13,351 nt of DNA, taken from the NCBI GenBank assembly GCA_017551845.1, contig JAFZKR010000164.1, positions 1 to 13,351 of the forward strand. The letters are read 5' to 3'. The notes under the pieces are model-generated. The model ran no database searches. It was given only the letters and a program-made list of their open reading frames with translations, and was not told the origin of the DNA. The position numbers were made by a program, and so were the translations under genes. Shown one piece after another: positions 6,339 through 13,351 of the stretch; the first letter of the stretch is position 1; every line of letters starts with the position of its first letter. This DNA comes from Bacteroidaceae bacterium (GTDB taxonomy: Bacteria; Bacteroidota; Bacteroidia; Bacteroidales; Bacteroidaceae).

Positions 6339-7763
6339 TCAGAAACACCAGCCCATAGTCACCATGAGCTTGTTTTTCTTGGTGATGTAGTCAATGTTGA
6401 TATCCTCGTCGTACTGGTTCAGATTGAATCCGTTCTGCCTGTTGGCGTGGATGTAGGCCACATCAAGGTAGAATTGCGAGTTGGATTCATTGACGGCAGA
6501 GCAGTAGCCGAGCCCGAGAGTGAAATTCCTGGTTCTACCCAATCTCTCGGTCTGGAAATCCAGACGGCCCAATTCTCCGGAGTTACCTGCATTGAATTCC
6601 GAATCTCCCAAATAAACCAATGCATTCTCCTTGATCATAGGGCTTGTGGTGTTGTAACCTGCCCTGAGGCTCAGCTTTCCTATGTTCTGCTCTATACCGC
6701 ATGCAAATGTTGAGTAATCCTGATAATCTATTGCACCCTGACCTGCCATTTTTTTGTTGCCGACCGACAGAGAGGCCCGCTCCACGAAATGCTTCTCATA
6801 CTCAATTCCCAAAGCTGTCTTTTCAACGGTTACACCTGCACTCAGGTTGATTGACATGGGCGATGATATGGTGTAGTCAGTGTAGCTGTCGAACTTGTCG
6901 GGATCATTATATTCAATAAGGTTGTGGGCGTACATTATATCGGAGTAACCCATCTCCTGCTTGAACAATGTGGGACTCTTTACTGCAATTCCGAGTCGGA
7001 GGGGCTGGATGGGACGTATTATCATACCTGCGGCTACATTCCAGCCCGAACCGGTGGCGGTGTTCATCTTGGCTGCATTGAGCTTGTACTTCTGGTTCAT
7101 TCCTTCAGGAGCGTCAGCGTAGTAGTCCATGATATAACCCTCGGACCATGTGTCGGTTGACAGCAGTCCTAATGTTATTCCGAAATGGAACAGGTCACCG
7201 GCATTATAGGATATGTTGAAATCGAAAGACTTGACCTTGTTTCTCTGATGGTCTTCATAATCGCACCAGATCTCGTCGCCGTTGCCGTCAAGGAAAGACT
7301 CGTAGAAAGAGAGGGTCTTGTCCAGGTGGAGCAGCCTACGATAGGAGAAACCGAAGTTCACATAGCCGTGGTCACCCTCATTGCCGCAAATCACGAACGA
7401 AAAGTTGTCCAGATCCATGTTGATGTCCGATACGTCATTGCCGGAATAGTAGGTGGTATATCCGTCGTAACCCAGAATCTGGCGGCTTTCGCTCGAATAA
7501 GGCGATGTCTCTACCGATGAACCGAATCCCGAGAGTGTGGCGTTGACCTCACTCTGATGATAGGTGGCTATACCGGCCGGGTTGTGGCTTATCACAGACA
7601 AGTCATTGCCTAATGCACTCATGGCACCTCCCATTCCCACGTATCTTGCGGTTCCGTTGAGCTCTTCCTCGAATATCTTGGCTGCGTCGAAGGATGTCTG
7701 CGCACTTGCGCTCATGGCTGCTGCAACTACTGCAAGCAGCATATATAGTCTGTTCTTATTCAT
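6339..7763 (-). CDS. OmpP1/FadL-type outer-membrane transport protein
   Basis: A 474-residue protein with a clear signal peptide (MNKNRLYMLLAVVAAAMSASA, cut before Gln22). The mature start holds ARYVGMGGAMSALGND followed by SVISHNPAGIATY; the NPA motif and the preceding Gly-rich segment are typical of OmpP1/FadL-family proteins, which in Bacteroidetes are often labelled hemin receptors. The rest is rich in alternating beta strands, and the protein ends KLMVTMGWCF with a terminal Phe, the usual outer-membrane barrel signature. FadL proteins let hydrophobic compounds across the outer membrane; the ligand here is unknown and the hemin label is not supported by any visible residue. I chose ATG 7763 because it places the signal peptide at the very N-terminus; an in-frame ATG at 7796 would add 11 residues. 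It lies 60 bases after the low-complexity gene with no terminator or promoter between, and a terminator follows at 6310-6276. Confidence 0.87.
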   Translation of the reverse strand: MNKNRLYMLLAVVAAAMSASAQTSFDAAKIFEEELNGTARYVGMGGAMSALGNDLSVISHNPAGIATYHQSEVNATLSGFGSSVETSPYSSESRQILGYDGYTTYYSGNDVSDINMDLDNFSFVICGNEGDHGYVNFGFSYRRLLHLDKTLSFYESFLDGNGDEIWCDYEDHQRNKVKSFDFNISYNAGDLFHFGITLGLLSTDTWSEGYIMDYYADAPEGMNQKYKLNAAKMNTATGSGWNVAAGMIIRPIQPLRLGIAVKSPTLFKQEMGYSDIMYAHNLIEYNDPDKFDSYTDYTISSPMSINLSAGVTVEKTALGIEYEKHFVERASLSVGNKKMAGQGAIDYQDYSTFACGIEQNIGKLSLRAGYNTTSPMIKENALVYLGDSEFNAGNSGELGRLDFQTERLGRTRNFTLGLGYCSAVNESNSQFYLDVAYIHANRQNGFNLNQYDEDINIDYITKKNKLMVTMGWCF

Positions 7764-7823
7764 AGTTGTAACCTTTATATTGTTATAGAGTCTCATTAAT
7801 AATCACCTTTTTTATGCTGAACG

Positions 7824-9362
7824 TCAACGACGGCCACCTGAGCTGCTGCGTCCGCCACCCGAGCTGCCGGAAGAGCTGCGGCTGCTTGAGCCGGAGGAAC
7901 CGCTGTAGCTGGATGAGCTGCGACTGCTTGAACTGCTTGAGCTGCTGTAGCTTGATGAGGATGATACGCTACGGCTGCTACTGCTGCTATAACTGCTTGA
8001 ACCGCTGCTGTAACTGCTCGAACTGCTTACACTACGGCTGCTTGAACTGCTTGGAGTAGTGGTTGTGGTGCGGCTTGAACTGCTTGAAGTACTGCGGGTC
8101 GGGTTAGTCACAGGAGTCCGTGTCCCTACAGAGCCGGCCGAACCTGCGCTTATGCTGCGTGAGGCACTGGTGCTGCCCGTTGATGTCGTTCCTGTGCTGC
8201 GTGAAGCGTTGCTCTCGCTGGTCACAGTGCGGCTGGCGCTGGAGCTGCCGGTACCGCTAGTGCTGCTGGTGCTGCTCGGACGGTTATATGTGGATGTTGA
8301 CTGTGTGGAACGGGTAGCCTGTGTGGCCTGCGTTGAGGTTGAACGGCTGCTCGAACCTGTGCTTGAAACCGAACGTCCCGATGTTCCGGTTGATGTGGAG
8401 GTGGTCGCTGAGCGGCTTGAAGTAGCCGGAGCCACGCTCCTTACCTGCTGTGAACCTGAGGATGTTACGGAACGGTTACCTGTTGATTGTGACACACTCC
8501 TTGAAGAGGTAGTGGCCGATGCACTTCTTGAGGCCGTGCTGGTCACGCTCCTTGTGGAAGCGGATGATTCGCCTGTATTTGCTGCCAAGTTCCTGGCGCC
8601 GTTCAGGGACGAACTGCTGCGTGATGCTACTGACCGTCCTGAGAGGCCGCTGTCCCATCCGCGTCCGGTAGGCCTGCCGGGATTGAAGTTCTCTACACGG
8701 GCAGCTACTCTCCTGTCACGTCCGCCACCGGGGCCATAATAGTATGCATGCGGATAGTGCGGACCATACCAGTAAGGATCGTAGTAATATGAAGTGTAGT
8801 ACCAGGGATCATAGTACCAGGGATCATAGAACCAGGGATCGTACCATGAGGTGTAGTACCAGGGGTCATAATAATAAGGTGTATAGAGATACCTGTTGAA
8901 ATAGTGGGTACGATACCATGCGGGATCCCAAAGAACGAAATCCCAATATGCCATATCCCAAATGAGGTCGGCATAGAGACCCCAGTAAGTGCGGCCGTTC
9001 CTGTGGAAACGGTACAGACGAAGGGTGTTCTCGTAATCATCGATTGCGTCCTTGTAGCCGTCGGAGTATGAGCCGCTACCGTTGGCAAGCACATAGACGG
9101 TGTCATGTATATAGACAGGCGCATCCATGATTGCGAAATCGTCGAGCTCCACACGCTGTATGTCGGATGAATAACGGCGGTTGTACTCATCGGGATCACG
9201 GTTTTCAATTATCTGCTTTGTTGAAACAGGTGCTGTTACTGCAGCCGGAGCTGATGCTGAGGCGGACTTGCCTGATGAGCCAGTTGAATACAAGTCATTC
9301 CTCTGTGCAAAGGTTGTTGCTGACACTGTCAGAAGAACCATCATTAATACTGACTTTTTCAT
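7824..9362 (-). CDS. Secreted Tyr/Trp-rich and Ser/Arg-rich low-complexity protein of unknown function
   Basis: A 512-residue protein that I do not recognise as a named family. It starts with a signal peptide (MKKSVLMMVLLTVSATTFAQ, likely cut after Ala19), so it is exported. Four parts are visible: an Ala/Ser linker (about 25-48); a more ordinary region (about 49-160) with a segment DAPVYIHDTVYVLAN and a Trp/Tyr-rich end; an aromatic block (163-199) with repeated DPWYY or DPWFY units; and a tail (about 230-512) made mostly of Ser, Thr, Gly and Ala with Arg at fairly regular spacing, often as RSV. The tail has 28 Arg, three acidic residues and no Lys by my count. ATG 9362 is preferred; ATG 9389 adds nine residues before the signal peptide. 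A -7 element at 9422-9415 suggests transcription start near 9408. It is probably co-transcribed with the OmpP1/FadL gene. A surface or periplasmic binding role is only inference. Confidence 0.85.
   Translation of the reverse strand: MKKSVLMMVLLTVSATTFAQRNDLYSTGSSGKSASASAPAAVTAPVSTKQIIENRDPDEYNRRYSSDIQRVELDDFAIMDAPVYIHDTVYVLANGSGSYSDGYKDAIDDYENTLRLYRFHRNGRTYWGLYADLIWDMAYWDFVLWDPAWYRTHYFNRYLYTPYYYDPWYYTSWYDPWFYDPWYYDPWYYTSYYYDPYWYGPHYPHAYYYGPGGGRDRRVAARVENFNPGRPTGRGWDSGLSGRSVASRSSSSLNGARNLAANTGESSASTRSVTSTASRSASATTSSRSVSQSTGNRSVTSSGSQQVRSVAPATSSRSATTSTSTGTSGRSVSSTGSSSRSTSTQATQATRSTQSTSTYNRPSSTSSTSGTGSSSASRTVTSESNASRSTGTTSTGSTSASRSISAGSAGSVGTRTPVTNPTRSTSSSSSRTTTTTPSSSSSRSVSSSSSYSSGSSSYSSSSSRSVSSSSSYSSSSSSSSRSSSSYSGSSGSSSRSSSGSSGGGRSSSGGRR
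7827..8675 (-). repeat. Low-complexity Ser/Thr/Arg coding region
   Basis: This region encodes residues 230-512 of the secreted protein. On the plus strand it reads as many imperfect copies of CTGCTTGAACTGCTT-like hexamer patterns, caused by AGC and TCA serine codons mixed with CGC/CGT arginine. The repeats are irregular in phase; the RSV tripeptide recurs eight times. The composition also produces long stop-free frames on the opposite strand that are not genes. Confidence 0.8.
8766..8876 (-). repeat. Aromatic repeat block coding for DPWYY-type units
   Basis: This stretch encodes residues 163-199 of the low-complexity protein, in which Tyr, Trp, Phe, Asp and Pro dominate and units of the type YDPWY recur at least four times. 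At the DNA level the 15-base unit GTACCAGGGATCATA (plus strand) occurs twice in direct tandem at 8799-8813 and 8814-8828. A third copy with two changes follows at 8829-8843, and a one-mismatch copy lies at 8856-8870 after a 12-base spacer. The near-identical codons suggest recent slippage or unequal recombination. Confidence 0.85.
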
Positions 9363-9414
9363 AACCGTATTCTTTAAAATGTTAGACATATCGTTTTGGT
9401 GTTTGTTTCCAATG

Positions 9415-9422
9415 CAAAAATA
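9415..9422 (-). promoter_or_regulatory. -7 element upstream of the low-complexity protein gene
   Basis: On the minus strand this reads TATTTTTG, an exact match to the Bacteroidetes TAnnTTTG -7 consensus. No convincing TTTG is present about 19-21 bases further upstream, so the -33 part is weak or divergent. Transcription would start near 9408, leaving a leader of about 46 bases. The terminator of the preceding efflux operon sits 58 bases upstream. Confidence 0.5.
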
Positions 9423-9479
9423 ATTCAGGAATATTACTCTGATCAGGGAAATATCCTATTCTTAAGGGGGATTTTTCCT

Positions 9480-9510
9480 AAAAAAAACTGATGGCCGGAA
9501 AAGCCATCAG
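9480..9510 (-). terminator. Intrinsic terminator of the RND-TolC efflux operon
   Basis: A perfect 8-bp stem CTGATGGC/GCCATCAG (9488-9495 and 9503-9510) encloses a 7-base loop. Read on the minus strand it is followed by eight T (9487-9480). It begins about 30 bases after the stop codon of the TolC-family gene. Confidence 0.9.
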
Positions 9511-9539
9511 TAAGTAGTGTGGAGCCTGTTTTGAAAGAA

Positions 9540-10859
9540 TCACTCCAGATATTGCATGATTCTTCCGCTTATCTGAAGCAGGGAAATCTCACAAACCTTA
9601 GTGTCATACTGGGCCTGGAGCAGGCTCTCCTCGGCATCCAGCAGGGACTTCTGTGCCTCACGCATCTCTATTCCGGAGAGGTTGCCGAGCATGTATCGCT
9701 CTTGGGCTATCTGCATAGTCTCCTGCGCAGTCTTGAGATTCTGTTCCTGAAGTTCCAGAAGGAGCAGGTTGTTGCAGTAAGCCTGCCAGAAATCATCCAG
9801 GTTGGCCCGGAGCTGAAGCTCCAACTGATCAATGGTGATGTCGGCATTCAGCTCATCCAGAATGGCATTACGTTCCTGGGTACGTTGCTTGCCGTTTACA
9901 AGGTTCATTCCAACAGTTGCACCGAAACTGGGTCCCCAGTTGGTCCGGTCAGTGTAAGTGCTGTTCCCGTAATAGTTCTGTGTAAGTCCGTATGCGGCGT
10001 TCAACCGTAGGTATGGATAGTTGCGTGATTGTACGGTCTTGCGGTCCATACGTGCAAGTGCACGGTTGCTTTCTGCCTTGAGCAGTGATGAGTTGGTTCT
10101 CATCATATCATCGTATAAAGACTGATAATCCAGTCCGGTGAGCAGGGTGATGGCGGTATCGGCTGCCACATGTACGGCACGAAGGTCCTGGTTGGACATA
10201 AGGCGGTTTATACGGATGTTGGCCGATGCTACCGCTTCATGCTGTTTGAGGCTCTTGGCGCTGTCGGAGTTGAAATATACCTGAGCCTGCTGGTAATCAA
10301 GACGGGAATCACCACCCATGTCGTAACGCTCGCTCGTAATCCTCAAACGTTCTTTTGAAAGAGCTGTAGCGTAATTGAGATTCTGGAGATGAATAGTCTG
10401 CTTGACCAGGTTGTAATACTCAGTGGTCAGGCTTGCTATGTAATCCTCAATGGCGATACGTGTCTGTATGGTGCCTTGGTTGTGCAGCTCCTCCATACGG
10501 TCACGGGTAGCCTGTATGCTGAATCCCTCGAATACGGTCATATCAGCACGGATTTGGGCATTCAGGGTATGGTCCATTACGTTACGGTTGGAGACAACGG
10601 AACCGTCCGATGCGAGAGTGGCGTCATTGCTGGATATGGAGCCGGAGTATCCGCCTGAAAGGGACACAGAGGGCATTCCACCTGCGTAAGCCCAGGAGTC
10701 ATTGTTGGCGGCTTTCTCCTCGGATATGTTCACGAGCCTTATCTGATAGCTTTCACGGATGCCCTCCTCAAGACAATCCTTGAGTGTCATTATCTGAGCC
10801 GTGGAACCAATGCTGACAGCAAGAGCTGTGGCTATGGATAGTATTCTGTATGGTTTCAT
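9540..10859 (-). CDS. TolC-family outer-membrane efflux protein
   Basis: A 439-residue protein with a signal peptide (about MKPYRILSIATALAVSIGSTAQ). The mature part opens with MTLKDCLEEGIRESYQIRLV, the usual first helix of outer-membrane efflux proteins (OEP), and contains the two expected halves, each with a barrel strand section and long helices. Gln/Glu/Ala/Leu-rich helices such as YDMGGDSRLDYQQAQVYFNS and ERYMLGNLSGIEMREAQKSL are characteristic, with the repeated YxxGxxSxxxxxxAQ pattern present in both halves. It would form the trimeric duct through the outer membrane for the RND pump encoded just upstream. Its ATG overlaps the pump gene's TGA by four bases (ATGA, 10859-10856), which points to translational coupling and a matched supply of both parts. 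Length is normal for the family. Drug or substrate range cannot be told from the sequence. Confidence 0.94.
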   Translation of the reverse strand: MKPYRILSIATALAVSIGSTAQIMTLKDCLEEGIRESYQIRLVNISEEKAANNDSWAYAGGMPSVSLSGGYSGSISSNDATLASDGSVVSNRNVMDHTLNAQIRADMTVFEGFSIQATRDRMEELHNQGTIQTRIAIEDYIASLTTEYYNLVKQTIHLQNLNYATALSKERLRITSERYDMGGDSRLDYQQAQVYFNSDSAKSLKQHEAVASANIRINRLMSNQDLRAVHVAADTAITLLTGLDYQSLYDDMMRTNSSLLKAESNRALARMDRKTVQSRNYPYLRLNAAYGLTQNYYGNSTYTDRTNWGPSFGATVGMNLVNGKQRTQERNAILDELNADITIDQLELQLRANLDDFWQAYCNNLLLLELQEQNLKTAQETMQIAQERYMLGNLSGIEMREAQKSLLDAEESLLQAQYDTKVCEISLLQISGRIMQYLE

Positions 10860-13351
10860 TCCTTTTTCTTACGGGTTTTGCGATCAGTTGAAATGTAACT
10901 ATAGACGGCCGGCACAATGTACATTGTAAAGAAGGTGGAGATAAGCATTCCGCCTACCACGGCTGTACCCATGGCCACGCGTCCGGCGCTGCCCTCACCG
11001 TGCGCGAACATAAGCGGCAGCAAGCCGAGCATGGTTGATGTGCTGGTCATGAGGATAGGCCTGAGTCGTTGCACTGATGCTTGGCGGATGGCCTCGGCCT
11101 TGTCAATGCCGTTTCCCTGTTTCTGATTGGCGAACTCCACAATGAGGATACCGTTCTTGGCCACAAGTCCTATCAGCATGATTATTCCTATTTCACTGAA
11201 TATATTCATGGTCTGTCCGCCACCACGGATGAATACCAGTGCCCCGAACACGGCCAACGGTACTGTAATCATGACTATGAGAGGATCCTTGAAACTCTCG
11301 AACTGTGCGGCAAGCACCAGATAAATGAGCAGCAATGCCAGTCCGAATGCGAACAGCAGGCTGTTGGAGCTCTCGCGGAAATCCTTTGACTCACCGGTAA
11401 GTGCTGTACGGAAGGTGTCGTCAAGAGTCTCCTTGGCAATCTTGTCCATCTCGTCAAGCGCTTGGCCAAGCGTGTATCCCTTACCCAGTCCTGCCGATAC
11501 TGTGGCCGATACAAAGCGGTTGTAACGGTAGAGGCGCGGGGGAGCGATGTCCTCCTTCAAATCCACAAGGTTCTCCATTTGTATCATATCGCCACTGCCG
11601 CTGCGCATATATATGGATTTGAGCGCCTGTGTGGTGTTGCGCTGCTGACGGTTTATCTCACCTATTATGTCATACTGCTTTCCGTTCATATAGAGGTAAC
11701 CCATGCGCTGGCCGCTCAGTCCCCACTGCAGGGTCTGGGCAATATCACGGGTGCTTACACCCAGCAGGTTGGCCTTCTCACGGTTTATCGATATACGTAC
11801 CTCGGGCTTGGAGAACTTGAGGTCGGCATCGGCCATCTGGAAGGCGGGGTTCTCATTTACCCGGGCCAGGAAGGTGGGCAGCACATCCTGCAGTTTCTCA
11901 ATGTTGGTGGCCTGCAAAACGTAGCGGACCGGCATACCGCCGCGGCCTCCGGCAAATGATGACTGCTGTTGTACGAATGCCCGGGCATCGTTCTCCCGGC
12001 GTACGGCGGCGCTGAGTTTCTCAAACACCTCCATCTGCGAGTAATCACGCTCCTTGATATCCTTGAGCGTAATCTGGATGTTTCCGCCCCCTGATGATAC
12101 ACGTGCTGTAACGAACTTGGCATCGGGCATGATTGAATCAACCACGTCATTTATGCGCTCGGTATAGTCACGCATGTACTCGTAGGTTACGCCCTCGGGG
12201 CCCTGGGTACGTACAGTAACCTGTGAGCGGTCCTCCATGGGAGCCATCTCGGAAGGAGTCTTGCTCCACATCCAGGCAGCAAACCCCAGTGCTGCCAGCA
12301 TTGTGGCAAGAGCTATCCAGCGCTTGCGCAGAATGAAGTCAAGGCTTTTGCTGTAGTATTTGTTAAGTCCTTCAAAGAAAGGTTCAGTCCAAGAGTAAAA
12401 CCGGTTCTTCTTTTCACGGCGCACCAGAATTTTGGTGGAGAGCATTGGCGTGAAGGTAAGGGCCGTGAAGGTTGATATCACAACGGCACCGGCTATAACG
12501 AATGCGAACTCACGAAACAGACGGCCCGTCTGACCCTCCATGAACACAATCGGTACGAATACGCAAAGTAGTGTGATAGAGGTTGAGATGATAGCGAACA
12601 GAATCTCCTTGGAGCCCTCTATGCCTGCCTGCATAGGCGTCATGCCCTTCTCTATGCGGTTGTAGATATTCTCGGACATGACTATGGCGTCATCGACCAC
12701 AAGTCCCACCGAGAGTACCACAGCAAGCATGGAAAGCACGTTTATACTGAATCCCATGATGTACATCACAAAAAATGCGCCTATTATGGAGACCGGTATC
12801 ACAAGACAGGGGATGAGCGTTACGCGCCAGTCACGCAGGAACAGGAATATAATGAGGATAACCAGCACGAATGCCTCATACAGAGTGGTCTTTACCTCAT
12901 TGATACTGGCACGGATAAAGTGAGTATTGTCAAAGCCGTACTCATAACCCACATCCTCAGGCAGGTCCTTTTCCATGAGCTTCATGCGGTCATAGACAGC
13001 GTTTGCTATGTTGATATGGTTGGCACCCGGCTGCGGGGTTACTGCCACACCCACCATTGGAATGCCGTTCATCTTCATGTAACTCTTTATGTCACGCGGG
13101 CTGAGCTCAGCCTGACCTACATCACTGAATCGGATAACCTTGGTGCCGTCATGCTTTATGACCAGATTGTTGAACTCCTCAGTGGTATGCATCTGGCCAA
13201 GAGTACGTATCTCGAGCTCTGTGGTGTTACCTTCTATTGTGCCTGAGGGCAGCTCCACGTTCTCGCGGTCCAGGGCATTCTTTACATCCATAGGGGTTAT
13301 GCTGTAACCTGACATCTTTACGGGATCCAGCCACAGGCGCATGCAGTAACG
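10856..13351 (-). CDS. RND-family efflux pump inner-membrane subunit (AcrB-like), N-terminus missing
   Basis: The frame is open at the right edge, so 831 residues are visible and roughly the first 180-190 of about 1,020 are outside. The first visible residues RYCMRLWLDPVKMSGYSITP match the AcrB porter-domain segment. Counting from Met at 13342, TM2-TM6 begin near 155, and TM4 holds GLVVDDAIVMSEN with the proton-relay pair Asp217-Asp218. The second half has GLVAKNGILIVEFAN with Lys729, the partner of that pair, so the pump should be active. The porter domain of the second half runs roughly 380-620. The C-terminus ends in a basic tail (DRKTRKKKE). It belongs to the hydrophobe/amphiphile efflux (HAE1) type and uses the proton gradient to export small compounds from the periplasm or membrane. 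The stop overlaps the TolC-family start. The adaptor protein gene is expected just upstream, beyond 13351. Confidence 0.95.
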   Translation of the reverse strand, partial: RYCMRLWLDPVKMSGYSITPMDVKNALDRENVELPSGTIEGNTTELEIRTLGQMHTTEEFNNLVIKHDGTKVIRFSDVGQAELSPRDIKSYMKMNGIPMVGVAVTPQPGANHINIANAVYDRMKLMEKDLPEDVGYEYGFDNTHFIRASINEVKTTLYEAFVLVILIIFLFLRDWRVTLIPCLVIPVSIIGAFFVMYIMGFSINVLSMLAVVLSVGLVVDDAIVMSENIYNRIEKGMTPMQAGIEGSKEILFAIISTSITLLCVFVPIVFMEGQTGRLFREFAFVIAGAVVISTFTALTFTPMLSTKILVRREKKNRFYSWTEPFFEGLNKYYSKSLDFILRKRWIALATMLAALGFAAWMWSKTPSEMAPMEDRSQVTVRTQGPEGVTYEYMRDYTERINDVVDSIMPDAKFVTARVSSGGGNIQITLKDIKERDYSQMEVFEKLSAAVRRENDARAFVQQQSSFAGGRGGMPVRYVLQATNIEKLQDVLPTFLARVNENPAFQMADADLKFSKPEVRISINREKANLLGVSTRDIAQTLQWGLSGQRMGYLYMNGKQYDIIGEINRQQRNTTQALKSIYMRSGSGDMIQMENLVDLKEDIAPPRLYRYNRFVSATVSAGLGKGYTLGQALDEMDKIAKETLDDTFRTALTGESKDFRESSNSLLFAFGLALLLIYLVLAAQFESFKDPLIVMITVPLAVFGALVFIRGGGQTMNIFSEIGIIMLIGLVAKNGILIVEFANQKQGNGIDKAEAIRQASVQRLRPILMTSTSTMLGLLPLMFAHGEGSAGRVAMGTAVVGGMLISTFFTMYIVPAVYSYISTDRKTRKKKE

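Noticed and set aside
6333..6713. Plus-strand open frame of 126 codons opposite the OmpP1/FadL gene
   Set aside because: The minus-strand barrel has family motifs, signal peptide and terminator; the opposite frame shows no domain and starts within the real gene's end.
7814..8059. Cys-rich plus-strand open frame of 81 codons
   Set aside because: The Cys pattern comes from reading serine repeat codons in another frame; it is a shadow of the secreted low-complexity protein and not a metallothionein-like gene.
7827..8675. Possible CRISPR array in the repetitive stretch
   Set aside because: Repeats are irregular in length and phase, there are no unique spacers of constant size, and the stretch translates into a continuous Ser/Arg-rich protein.
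8059..8739. Long plus-strand open frame (226 codons, Leu/Val/Glu-rich) opposite the low-complexity gene
   Set aside because: It is the antisense of the Ser/Arg repeats, whose composition removes stop codons. It has no promoter, no recognisable domain and highly skewed composition, while the minus-strand frame has a signal peptide and a promoter element.
9519..10010. Plus-strand open frame of 163 codons opposite the TolC-family gene
   Set aside because: It lies fully antisense to a clear TolC-family coding region and its translation shows no coherent domain.
11462..11959. Plus-strand open frame of 165 codons opposite the RND pump gene
   Set aside because: Antisense shadow of a strongly conserved pump gene; no independent signals.

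Overview
The window looks like chromosomal DNA from a member of the Bacteroidales (Bacteroides/Phocaeicola/Prevotella-like); genus cannot be fixed from the sequence. The evidence is a long-form PPi-dependent phosphofructokinase, a small histone H1-like protein, a DUF4468-type secreted protein, a Porin_10-like barrel, an OmpP1/FadL-type barrel of the kind often labelled 'hemin receptor', near-absence of Shine-Dalgarno sequences, and promoters matching the Bacteroidetes -33 TTTG / -7 TAnnTTTG pattern. All genes appear intact apart from the two cut by the window edges. I see no tRNA, rRNA, CRISPR array, insertion sequence, phage gene or attachment site. No stretch over 300 bases lacks a gene; the longest gaps are 1921-2156 and 9363-9539, both holding promoters.

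Layout, left to right. (1) 2-1684, plus strand: the C-terminal half of pfp followed 12 bases later by a membrane-anchored GH25 muramidase; both end at a strong two-way terminator (1691-1736). (2) 1747-1920, minus strand: a 57-residue histone H1-like gene with a textbook promoter. (3) 2157-6276, plus strand: a compact four-gene cluster coding for a DUF4468-type secreted protein, a degenerate J-domain membrane protein, a putative outer-membrane porin and a Gfo/Idh/MocA oxidoreductase. Gaps are 4 to 23 bases. (4) 6339-9362, minus strand: a likely two-gene unit coding for an unusual secreted Tyr/Trp-rich, Ser/Arg-rich protein and, downstream, an OmpP1/FadL-family barrel, with one promoter candidate and one terminator. 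(5) 9540-13351, minus strand: a TolC-family outer-membrane factor preceded by an RND efflux pump (N-terminus outside the window), joined by a 4-base ATGA overlap and closed by a terminator.

The theme is the cell envelope: peptidoglycan cleavage, two outer-membrane barrels, an efflux pump with its exit duct, and a secreted low-complexity protein. The RND and TolC proteins should form one tripartite pump with a periplasmic adaptor probably encoded just beyond 13351. The parts with most room for novelty are the low-complexity secreted protein (7824-9362) and the J-like protein lacking the HPD motif (2768-3175). I found no convincing evidence of a wholly new defence or mobile system.
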